From assembly GCF_039904985.1 (NCBI RefSeq), contig NZ_CP157005.1, positions 4,297,501-4,361,500 of the forward strand: a stretch of DNA of 64,000 nt, given 5' to 3'. The DNA is from Methylomonas sp. AM2-LC (GTDB taxonomy: Bacteria > Pseudomonadota > Gammaproteobacteria > Methylococcales > Methylomonadaceae). Positions within the stretch are counted from its first letter, which is position 1, and the number at the start of each line of letters is the position of its first letter. The position numbers were made by a program, and so were the translations under genes. The notes beneath the pieces are model-generated. The model ran no database searches. It was not told where the DNA came from and worked only from the letters and a program-made list of their open reading frames with translations. Positions 55,240 through 64,000 of this stretch are shown in pieces.

Positions 55240-57048
55240 TTAGGAGTGATTGATCATTTGTATATTTTCAACGACTGGCCCTAAAGCCAAGGCAGGCACA
55301 AAAGTCAAAGCCCCCACCAATAACACGGTACCTATCAACAACATTACAAACAAGGGTGTATGGGTAGATAATGTACCCGGCCCCACTGGAATAGTTTTTT
55401 TAGCCGCCAAAGAACCGGCTATAGCTAGCACCGGTATTATTAACCAGTAGCGAGAAAACAGCATGGCTAAACCTAACATAAAATTGTAAAACGGCACATT
55501 GGCAGAAATACCGGCAAACGCGCTTCCATTATTATTACCCGCTGAAGAAAATGCATATAACACTTCGCTAAAACCATGCGCCCCTGGATTAAATATTGAT
55601 GACTTACCCACATCCAGCATCAAAGCAATAGCGGTACCTCCTAACACCATCAGTGGAGGGATCAACAAAATCACCGCAGCCATTTTTACTTCATAGGCTT
55701 CAATCTTTTTACCCAAATACTCTGGAGTACGCCCTATCATTAATCCGGCTACGAATACGGCCACCAACGCATAAATAATCATGCCGTAGAGCCCAGAACC
55801 CACCCCACCGAAAATGACTTCACCCAATTGCATTAACCACATGGGCGCCAAACCACCTAGTGGGGTAAAGGAATCATGCATAGCATTGACAGATCCATTA
55901 GAGGCTGCAGTAGTTACAATCGCCCACAAACCAGAATTAACCACGCCAAAGCGCGTCTCTTTCCCTTCCATGTTGCCACCAGACAGCGTATCAGAAACCG
56001 TTTGTGTAACGTCCAAACTACTTAGCAGAGGGTTTCCGTGTTGTTCTGCTGGCACGGTAACAAAAATCAAAGCCACCAGTACCAGCGTCATAGACGCCAA
56101 CATGACCCAGCCTTGACGAATATCACCTACCATAGCACCAAAGGTATAGCATAGCGCTGCCGGAATTAGCAGAATGGCTAACATTTCCAAAAAATTACTT
56201 AACGGCGTGGGATTTTCAAATGGATGAGCAGAATTTACATTGAAAAAACCGCCACCATTGGTACCTAATTGTTTTATGGCAATTTGCGAGGCAGCAGGCC
56301 CCAACGCCAACGTTTGTTCCTTTGTGAAAGCAGTTAGGGTGACGGGCTTGCCTTCACTATCAAGCACAGCCTGACCATCTACATCCAGTTTTGGCGTTTG
56401 ATAATTGATCGATTCCTGCAAAGAAACCGTCTGATAGGGTTTAAATGTTTGCACCACCCCCTGACCAACCAGAACAAGAGCAAGCACCAATGATAAAGGC
56501 ATTAGTATATACAGTGTGCTACGTGTCATATCAACCCAAAAATTGCCAATAGTGTTAGTATTTCGGCGTGTAAATCCTCTGATAAATGCCACTAATACCG
56601 CCATACCCGTGGCTGCAGACAGAAAGTTTTGTACGGTTAAGCCCAGCATTTGCGTCAGATAACTCATGGCAACTTCGCCACTATAGCCTTGCCAGTTAGT
56701 ATTACTGACAAAACTGACGGCAGTATTGAAAGCAGAATCAGGGCTGATAGCTACTAAACTTTGAGGGTTGAGAGGCAATATATCCTGTAAACGTTGCAAT
56801 GCATAGACGGCGAAAAAACCAGCCAGATTAAAAACCAATAGAGCAATAGCGTATTGCGTCCAGTGCATTTCCGCATCCGCCTTAACACCACTAAGACGAT
56901 ACAATAGTTTTTCAACAGGCGCGAACCAACGATTTAGACCGACCGACTGATCCTGATAAACTCGCGCCATATAGTTACCTAAAGGCTTAGCTAGCAGCAA
57001 CAGCGTGATAACATAAACACTAATTTGAAAAAATCCCTGTCCCGTCAT
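55240..57048 (-). CDS. kdpA: Potassium-transporting ATPase A chain
   Basis: KdpA is the membrane channel-like subunit that binds and passes potassium. The 602-residue protein has about ten membrane helices and the four pore-like filter segments of the family, for example NTNWQGYSGEVAMSYLTQM, GTNGGGFFNVNSAHPFENPT, TTAASNGSVNAMHDSFTPLG and GNNNGSAFAGIS. I chose the ATG at 57046-57048 because it overlaps the stop of kdpF (TGATG); a longer upstream frame would lie within kdpF. Confidence 0.98.
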   Translation of the reverse strand: MTGQGFFQISVYVITLLLLAKPLGNYMARVYQDQSVGLNRWFAPVEKLLYRLSGVKADAEMHWTQYAIALLVFNLAGFFAVYALQRLQDILPLNPQSLVAISPDSAFNTAVSFVSNTNWQGYSGEVAMSYLTQMLGLTVQNFLSAATGMAVLVAFIRGFTRRNTNTIGNFWVDMTRSTLYILMPLSLVLALVLVGQGVVQTFKPYQTVSLQESINYQTPKLDVDGQAVLDSEGKPVTLTAFTKEQTLALGPAASQIAIKQLGTNGGGFFNVNSAHPFENPTPLSNFLEMLAILLIPAALCYTFGAMVGDIRQGWVMLASMTLVLVALIFVTVPAEQHGNPLLSSLDVTQTVSDTLSGGNMEGKETRFGVVNSGLWAIVTTAASNGSVNAMHDSFTPLGGLAPMWLMQLGEVIFGGVGSGLYGMIIYALVAVFVAGLMIGRTPEYLGKKIEAYEVKMAAVILLIPPLMVLGGTAIALMLDVGKSSIFNPGAHGFSEVLYAFSSAGNNNGSAFAGISANVPFYNFMLGLAMLFSRYWLIIPVLAIAGSLAAKKTIPVGPGTLSTHTPLFVMLLIGTVLLVGALTFVPALALGPVVENIQMINHS

Positions 57049-57137
57049 CAGAATTTCTCCGGATAAAATAAAGCGACCAGCAGATAAACAAACACCAGCA
57101 GCGCCATGCCGGCACTTAATAAATATATCCAACTCAT
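57048..57137 (-). CDS. kdpF: Potassium-transporting ATPase F chain (small subunit)
   Basis: This 29-residue single-helix peptide (MSWIYLLSAGMALLVFVYLL, ending FYPEKF) matches KdpF, which stabilises the pump in the membrane. The ATG at 57135-57137 has a GGGGG site five bases upstream; a second ATG three bases before it is closer to the site and less likely. The stop overlaps the start of kdpA. Together these give the full kdpFABC operon on the minus strand. No kdpD or kdpE sensor/response genes follow. Confidence 0.9.
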   Translation of the reverse strand: MSWIYLLSAGMALLVFVYLLVALFYPEKF

Positions 57138-57797
57138 CATGACCCCCTTAAGGATTGGCAACCCAAAATCAACCAGCCTGTCAGTGCAAAAAACACCACT
57201 GTCAAAACTATGTAGACTATATCCATTTACAATACCTCTCTTAATTAGTAAAACTCTGTAACAACATCCAACGTTGTATAGCATGCAGTGTAATTTACAG
57301 ATTAATAGATAAAAATACCGTAAAAATACCTAGGCTCAAGCGAGTCGCTATTTTTGCGAAAGCTTGTTTAGGGGCATCCCAGCCCCAACAAGCGGCAAAA
57401 ACTACGCGACCATTTAATGCCTCCGGCGGCCCCGATTCGCCCTCGTCGCCTGCTCTTGCGCCTAAACGGCTTAAGAGCTAGGCTCCAAATGGCTTGACGG
57501 CGTTTCGCGATGCCTTGCAGGTTTTCTTCGCTTCGCTGCGATAACCCGCCCGGCGCTACGCCTATCGGGGACTAAAAATCTTCACTTCGCTTGCGCTCCG
57601 TTTCCACGATTTTCAGCGAGCGTGTAAAAAAAATATAAAAAGATAAGCAAATGTATAGACTTATTACGAGGTAGGTTTAGTGGATAGTGACATTTTTACT
57701 CCTTACTCAGCTAAACAGCCTGTTAGAGTTGCCATTTCGCGTGTTCGATGTATCCTGTGATTATCTAGCTGAAACTAATGTGAGGAAAAAAATTGAT
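57138..57797. other. Intergenic region with a GC-rich repeat-like island
   Basis: The first 190 bases are AT-rich and probably hold the kdp promoter. From about 57331 to 57625 the sequence turns strikingly GC-rich. It contains a palindrome GCTTGTTtaGGGG...CCCCAACAAGC (57362-57393), repeats of CGCTTCGCTGCG type and no open coding frame of note. A short AT-rich part then leads to the YahK-type gene. The island looks like an inserted or dispersed palindromic element rather than a gene; I do not know its family. Confidence 0.55.
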
Positions 57798-58847
57798 ATG
57801 TTAAAAAGCTACGGCTATGCCGCCTACAATCCGCAAACCCCATTACGCAGTTTTAATTTTGAACGCCGTGACCCTACAGCGCAGGATATTGTTATCGAAA
57901 TCCTCTACTGTGGAGTTTGTCATAGCGATATTCATCAGGCCCGAAATGAATGGAAAAGTAGTAGCTATCCTATGGTACCCGGACACGAAATCATCGGGAG
58001 GGTAAGTGCCACAGGTACGGAAGTGAGCAATTTTAAGATTGGCGACCCGGTTGGCGTTGGTTGCATGGTTGATTCTTGTGGTGTTTGTGGGGATTGCCAG
58101 GAACATCAGGAACAATTTTGCCACGCCGCAGTATTTACCTATAACAGCCCAGACAAACATACTGGCAAAATAACTTACGGTGGTTATTCCAATCAAATAG
58201 TGGTTGACCAGCGTTTTGTGCTACACATCAGTGAAAACTTAGATCTAGCTGCCGTTGCACCTTTATTATGTGCTGGAATTACCACTTACTCTCCTTTACG
58301 CCACTGGAACATTAAGGCTGGGGATAAGGTCGGCATTGTTGGTCTGGGTGGTTTGGGGCATATGGGCGTAAAGTTTGCACATGCATTTGGCGCGCATACC
58401 GTGCTATTCACCACATCAACACATAAGGTAGAGGATGCGTTGCGCCTAGGTGCCGATGAAGTAGTCATTTCCAAGAATATTGATGAAATGCAAAAACATG
58501 CGCAGAGTTTTAATTTTATTCTCGATACTGTCGCCGCCCAACATGATCTCGATCAATACTTAAGCTTGTTGAAACGTGATGGTATCCTATGTTTAGTGGG
58601 CGTTCCTGATTATCCACATCCCACTCCCAGTGTCGCTAATCTTATATTCAAGCGCCGCTCATTGGTGGGATCCTTAATTGGCGGCATACAGGAAACACAG
58701 GAAATGCTGGATTTCTGCGCAACGCATAATATTGTTGCCGATATTGAGCTGATAGACATTGAAAAAATCAACCATGCCTATGAACGTATGCTGAAAAGTG
58801 ACGTGAAATACCGATTTGTTATTGATATGGCTAGCTTAACTGCCTGA
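57798..58847 (+). CDS. yahK: YahK-type zinc alcohol dehydrogenase / aldehyde reductase
   Basis: The 349-residue protein is a zinc-type alcohol dehydrogenase that reduces broad-range aldehydes with NADPH (E. coli YahK). Visible parts are the catalytic-zinc ligand CGVCHSDIHQARNEW, the structural-zinc CGVCGDCQEHQEQFC cluster, VPGHEIIGRV, and the Rossmann motif VGIVGLGGLGHMGVKF. Length and many phrases (CAGITTYSPLRHW, GGIQETQEMLDFCA, YERMLKSDVKYRFVID) match YahK closely. I chose the ATG at 57798 because the YahK N-terminus starts there; AGGA lies about 12 bases upstream. The longer frame adds 37 unrelated residues. The gene stands alone and in a methylotroph could also help detoxify aldehydes, which is inference. 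Confidence 0.92.
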   Translation: MLKSYGYAAYNPQTPLRSFNFERRDPTAQDIVIEILYCGVCHSDIHQARNEWKSSSYPMVPGHEIIGRVSATGTEVSNFKIGDPVGVGCMVDSCGVCGDCQEHQEQFCHAAVFTYNSPDKHTGKITYGGYSNQIVVDQRFVLHISENLDLAAVAPLLCAGITTYSPLRHWNIKAGDKVGIVGLGGLGHMGVKFAHAFGAHTVLFTTSTHKVEDALRLGADEVVISKNIDEMQKHAQSFNFILDTVAAQHDLDQYLSLLKRDGILCLVGVPDYPHPTPSVANLIFKRRSLVGSLIGGIQETQEMLDFCATHNIVADIELIDIEKINHAYERMLKSDVKYRFVIDMASLTA

Positions 58848-58857
58848 TATTTTAACT

Positions 58858-58887
58858 GAATGCGCTTAACAATAGTCTAGCGCATTC
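58858..58887. terminator. Hairpin between convergent yahK and slyD
   Basis: A perfect GAATGCGC/GCGCATTC stem with a 14-base loop lies between the two convergent stops, so it could end both. No clear T-run follows on either strand. Confidence 0.5.
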
Positions 58888-58905
58888 ATATCCAACACTC
58901 GCATT

Positions 58906-59382
58906 TTAGTGATGACAGCCTTCACCATGAACATGACCATGTGCTAATTCATCCGCTGTAGCCGGCCTAACTTCCACTACTTCTACAGCAAACGTCAAGG
59001 CCACGCCTGCCAAAGGATGATTGCCATCAATGGTGACATCATCGCCATTAATTTCGGTAATGGTGATAATACCAGCACCATGACTAACATCGGCATGGAA
59101 TTGCATACCGATTTCAATATCCGTATCATCAAACATTTTTTTGGAAACCACTTGCTGCATAGTGGCATCGAAAACACCATAAGCCTGTTCAGGCGGAATG
59201 GTAACCACAAATTTATCACCAACCTGTTTGCCAGCCAAGGCGGCTTCTAATCCGGGAATGATATTACCCTTGCCATGCAGATATACCAACGGCGCTTCAC
59301 CTATGGAACTATCCAGTTGCTCGCCTGCATCATTGCTTAGGGTATAATGAAATGAAACAGCTGTTTGATTGGTGATTTGCAT
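58906..59382 (-). CDS. slyD: FKBP-type peptidyl-prolyl isomerase SlyD
   Basis: SlyD is a cytosolic proline isomerase and metallochaperone. The 158 residues have an FKBP domain split by the IF chaperone insert: FHYTLSNDAGEQLDSSIGEA, YLHGKGNIIPGLEAALAGK, then VVTIPPEQAYG and HPLAGVALTFAVEVVEVR. The C-terminus is a short His-rich tail (GHVHGEGCHH), much shorter than the long histidine tail of E. coli SlyD, so nickel-binding capacity may be lower. The gene is divergent from greB. Confidence 0.93.
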   Translation of the reverse strand: MQITNQTAVSFHYTLSNDAGEQLDSSIGEAPLVYLHGKGNIIPGLEAALAGKQVGDKFVVTIPPEQAYGVFDATMQQVVSKKMFDDTDIEIGMQFHADVSHGAGIITITEINGDDVTIDGNHPLAGVALTFAVEVVEVRPATADELAHGHVHGEGCHH

Positions 59383-59440
59383 AAACGCCTTATTGCTTGA
59401 ATTTAAAATGCTACATTATACATTTTCCACGTAGAAAAAC

Positions 59441-59932
59441 ATGTCACGCTGGCGTCCACCCCAACCAAAGTCATCTCCTTATATTACTGTAGACGGTTAT
59501 CAAGTCCTGGAAACAGAACTGAAACAGCTATGGGAGCGCCGAAAACTGGTGACTATTGCCTTATCGGCAGCAGCGGCTGAAGGTGATCGTTCTGAAAATG
59601 CGGAATACATATACCGAAAAAAAGAATTGCGCGAAATTGATCGGCGCATACACTATTTACAAAAACGTCTGCCAGCACTTACTATAGTATCCGAAAAGCC
59701 CACTAACCAAAAACAAGTTTTTTTCGGTGCCTGGGTAACATTGGAAACCATGGAAGGGGAAGAAATTACCTACCGTATTGTCGGTGCAGATGAAATCGAC
59801 ACTACAGGAGGCCTGATTAGCCTGGATTCACCACTGGCAAAAGCACTATTAAAAAAATTACTGGATGATGAAGTAGTCATCCGACTGGGAGAGCAGGAAA
59901 ATCGTTTCTATATCGTCAATATCAGGTACTGA
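59441..59932 (+). CDS. greB: Transcription elongation factor GreB
   Basis: GreB frees backtracked RNA polymerase by stimulating transcript cleavage. The 163-residue protein begins with a coiled-coil N-terminal domain whose tip carries the acidic pair (ALSAAAAEGDRSENAEYIYR, about residues 43-62) and ends with the C-terminal FKBP-like domain (VTLETMEGEEITYRIVGADE, ISLDSPLAKALLKKLLDDEV). Length and the KRLPALTIVSE link fit GreB rather than GreA. It is followed one base later by a small membrane protein gene. Confidence 0.95.
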   Translation: MSRWRPPQPKSSPYITVDGYQVLETELKQLWERRKLVTIALSAAAAEGDRSENAEYIYRKKELREIDRRIHYLQKRLPALTIVSEKPTNQKQVFFGAWVTLETMEGEEITYRIVGADEIDTTGGLISLDSPLAKALLKKLLDDEVVIRLGEQENRFYIVNIRY

Positions 59933-59933
59933 T

Positions 59934-60104
59934 ATGAACACTGCAAGTTTTTTCTGGCGACTAAAATGGTTAGTCATCATATTATTGATGTTTGCGTTGG
60001 ACTTTTCGCCAGTACCGGTATCGGCAAGTGTGTTTCTGTATGTATTTTTATTTAAACCGCGCTGGTTTAAAGCGGTGATAGATCGTTTATACGCTGGATA
60101 CTAG
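59934..60104 (+). CDS. 56-residue predicted inner-membrane protein
   Basis: An ATG one base after the greB stop opens a frame of 56 codons. The product, MNTASFFWRLKWLVIILLM..., has two hydrophobic segments (about residues 11-23 and 30-41) around a Pro-rich turn (DFSPVPVS), then a basic end (KPRWFKAVIDRLYAGY). I do not recognise it. The tight spacing with greB and the next gene (five bases) suggests it is translated as part of a greB operon. Confidence 0.6.
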   Translation: MNTASFFWRLKWLVIILLMFALDFSPVPVSASVFLYVFLFKPRWFKAVIDRLYAGY

Positions 60105-60109
60105 CTTCG

Positions 60110-60532
60110 ATGACGGACTTACTGTTCGTGTATGGTACCTTGCAAAAAAATCGTCAGGGTGAAACTCACCCGTTACTAAAAGGTCAGGCCAAATTTTTGT
60201 ATCAAGCCAGCGTGCCAGGACTGCTGTATGAAGTAGACCACTATCCTGCTGCAATCAGCAACCCAACCCATAATAAAAACCTGATTCATGGCGAACTTTA
60301 TCGCTTGTATCAACCTGAGCTTGTTTTGCCGCAGCTGGATGAATTCGAAGAATGTACAAACCAATTTCCTCAGCCCTGGGAATACCAGCGTAGCCAGATA
60401 TTAATTACCACCTCCGCCAAATTAGCTATATGGGCCTGGGTTTATCTGTATAACTGGTCGGTACAGGAGTTGCAAGTTATTCCGAGTGGTAATTATAAAA
60501 AATATTGTAATACTCAGTGTCGGCTGAGTTAG
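60110..60532 (+). CDS. Gamma-glutamylcyclotransferase-fold protein (GGCT/AIG2 family)
   Basis: The 140-residue protein shows the GGCT-fold signature: LLFVYGTLQKNRQGETHPLL at the N-terminus, VPGLLYEVDHYPAAI, and the catalytic-type Glu in LDEFEECTNQ (about residues 77-86). Such proteins act on gamma-glutamyl amines or related small molecules; the substrate is unknown. It follows the 56-residue membrane protein by five bases. The ATG at 60110 was kept; no strong ribosome binding site is visible, and coupling to the upstream gene is likely. Confidence 0.85.
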   Translation: MTDLLFVYGTLQKNRQGETHPLLKGQAKFLYQASVPGLLYEVDHYPAAISNPTHNKNLIHGELYRLYQPELVLPQLDEFEECTNQFPQPWEYQRSQILITTSAKLAIWAWVYLYNWSVQELQVIPSGNYKKYCNTQCRLS

Positions 60533-60648
60533 ATGCGTAATTTGTAGAACTTTTAAGCGCTTATTTCTTATCCGTACATCGTATAACCCAGCGCGGGCAG
60601 AACAAAACCACAAATTAGCATAAAACAAACATTACCCCTAATAGCACC

Positions 60649-61095
60649 ATGATTACCATCATCCAGCGCGTCACCCAAGCCAAAGTCACTGTTAACTCTA
60701 TCGACATCGGCACCATCAATACGGGCATTATGGCTTTACTGGCCGTCGAAAAAAACGACAGCCAGCAACAAGTTGACAGACTACTGGAACGCATTCTTAA
60801 CTATCGTATTTTTGCGGATGAAAACGACAAAATGAATTTAAGTCTTCGCGACATTCAAGGTGGCTTATTGATTGTTCCACAATTTACGCTAGCGGCAAAC
60901 ACCGAAAAAGGCAACCGTCCCAGCTTTGCTTCTGCAGCCTCTCCAGAACTAGGCAGGGAATTGTTTGCTTATGTGCAACAACGGGCAACGAGTATTTATC
61001 CAGACACCCAATTTGGACAATTTGGTGCAGATATGCAGGTAGCTTTGATTAATAATGGGCCTGTGACGTTTACTTTGCGGTGTATAAATAGTTGA
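60649..61095 (+). CDS. dtd: D-aminoacyl-tRNA deacylase
   Basis: Dtd clears D-amino acids (and glycine) wrongly attached to tRNA. The 148 residues match the family length. The cross-dimer substrate site is visible from VPQFTLAANTEKGNRPSFAS (about residues 76-95) and the cis-Pro motif NNGPVTFTL near the C-terminus (the family usually has NDGPVTF). It stands alone about 115 bp after the GGCT-fold gene. Confidence 0.95.
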   Translation: MITIIQRVTQAKVTVNSIDIGTINTGIMALLAVEKNDSQQQVDRLLERILNYRIFADENDKMNLSLRDIQGGLLIVPQFTLAANTEKGNRPSFASAASPELGRELFAYVQQRATSIYPDTQFGQFGADMQVALINNGPVTFTLRCINS

Positions 61096-61804
61096 TTAAT
61101 TGAAGATTTCATGATTTTTAACGGATAACCGTAGGCAGAGTTAAGCCAACGAAATCCCGATCTTCGAAACGACAAACTTTGCAAATTATAAGACAAGCTT
61201 ATTTTATCCAAGTTGCAACTATTCGAGTAGTTGTCAGTTTTTATAGGATATGCCGACGCCAAGCGGGCATCTATCACAACAAATGCACTCCACCTCGTTC
61301 AGTACATCCAACAGCCCGCTGATTTTAAATCATAAAAAATACGCTGAATAGTTACTCCCAGTTTCGATCACTCACATTACACAATGTGGTGCAATGAACT
61401 ATGTCTACACCCTTTTAAACTTGGCTATTAAAAGTGGAATGGCAATGACTACCTTGGTCATATAACCAGATTGCATATTGGATGAGTTCAATACTGGGTT
61501 TCGTTTCTTCAACCAAGTCTACGCTCTGAATGGAGTTGGTTACAAATTGCAAGCATTGCAAATATAAAAACATAACTATATAGCTAGCTTATCAAAAAGC
61601 ATTGTGGTGTGGCGTTACCAGCAGGGTGACTGACAACAAGCTTACATAGACGTATTCACAACGTCCTCTGTCAACAACACCTATACCAAAAGCCGAGTAG
61701 CAGATCAACTAAGTAGTTACGAATAATTACTATTGTCAAAAAATATTTAGAAAACCGGATGGATTAAGCATGGCTCAACCCATCCTCATTGTTATCAGCG
61801 AAGC
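61096..61804. other. Intergenic region between dtd and thiC
   Basis: About 700 bases without a supported gene. A minus-strand frame at 61415-61573 is open for 52 codons from an ATG, with a possible coding look (VDLVEETKPSIELIQYAIWL), but no ribosome binding site or known family, so I do not call it. A degenerate palindrome (CTGGGTTTCG...TTCAACCAAG) lies near 61496-61527, similar to those at 15.6 kb. Confidence 0.45.
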
Positions 61805-63808
<2,004 letters not shown>

Positions 63809-63822
63809 TAAAGTAGTTGGTC

Positions 63823-63851
63823 AGATTAAATGAAATTTCATAAAATTGCAA
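63823..63851 (-). promoter_or_regulatory. Possible sigma-70 promoter of thiC
   Basis: On the minus strand TTGCAA (63846-63851) and TAATCT (63823-63828) are 17 bases apart, just upstream of the riboswitch. Both hexamers are only partly like consensus; the position is what makes it plausible. Confidence 0.3.
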
Positions 63852-63870
63852 GAATTTCCAGTACAAATCA

Positions 63871-63895
63871 CTTATAAAACAATAGGTTTTATAAG
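63871..63895. repeat. Perfect 10-bp inverted repeat near the right edge
   Basis: CTTATAAAAC and GTTTTATAAG flank the loop AATAG. It lies upstream of the thiC promoter region and may end a gene beyond the window or mark a binding site; nothing more can be said. The remaining bases to 64000 are AT-rich with no supported gene. Confidence 0.55.
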
Positions 63896-64000
63896 AAAAA
63901 ATCAGCCGAAATCAATTCGACTACTAGCAGTTTCAGTCCATTTTATCTGACAAAAATCTGAAATTTTTACTGTAAACACCTGATAAGATAAGCATTGCAT

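Noticed and set aside
61415..61573. Minus-strand frame of 52 codons between dtd and thiC
   Set aside because: It has an ATG and a coding-like stretch but no ribosome binding site, no known family and degenerate repeats around it; not strong enough to call.

Overview
The window reads as a chromosomal segment of an AT-rich gammaproteobacterium, most likely a methanotroph or methylotroph of the Methylococcales type. The evidence is the protein families: a formaldehyde-activating-enzyme (Fae) family gene, a Pseudomonas-like gshB-tonB-yqgE-ruvX-pyrR-pyrB-pyrX block, surE-pcm, and FmdB next to aspS. This assignment comes from family recognition only. No rRNA, tRNA, CRISPR array, prophage or intact insertion sequence was found.

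Layout, left to right. 0-5 kb: the N-terminus of a FleS/FlrB-like flagellar sensor kinase (cut by the window edge), surE-pcm, an Smr-domain protein, a divergent GAPDH-family enzyme and a small periplasmic cytochrome c. 5-12 kb: a TPR-glycosyltransferase fusion, hemJ, a three-gene membrane glycosylation cluster (ArnT-like, GT2, LAB_N) and the class II dihydroorotase pyrC. 12-17.4 kb: fmdB, aspS, nadA, a decayed helicase fragment framed by short palindromic repeats, and rbgA. 17.6-25 kb: a large TPR lipoprotein, a 1.2 kb stretch without a convincing gene, an L,D-transpeptidase with a convergent DUF882 (YcbK-like) protein, an unknown secreted His/Gly-rich protein and a Fae-like protein that appears to lack the catalytic histidine.

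25-30.5 kb: the sulfate ABC transporter genes cysT-cysW-cysA with a CysB-like regulator, then alanine dehydrogenase. 30.8-37.8 kb: a complete MoxR/Bat operon (moxR, DUF58, DUF4381, batA, a batB-batC fusion, batD), all on the minus strand with overlapping genes. 38-45 kb: a small HEAGH-motif protein, a LOG-family protein and the long gshB-to-pyrX operon, in which the dihydroorotase-like PyrX has lost its metal-binding histidines; the active enzyme is probably the separate pyrC at 10.6 kb.

45-64 kb: rpmB-rpmG, a protein with two cyclic-nucleotide-binding domains plus rhodanese, a DegP/DegQ-type protease, mfd, kdpFABC without kdpDE, a GC-rich repeat-like island, a YahK-type aldehyde reductase, slyD, a greB operon with a 56-residue membrane protein and a GGCT-fold protein, dtd, and thiC under a TPP riboswitch.

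Most of the window is housekeeping. I did not find a clear new multi-gene system. The most interesting leads are the Fae-like and GAPDH-like paralogues with altered active sites, the unknown secreted protein beside the Fae-like gene, the membrane glycosylation cluster and the GC-rich island near 57.4 kb.
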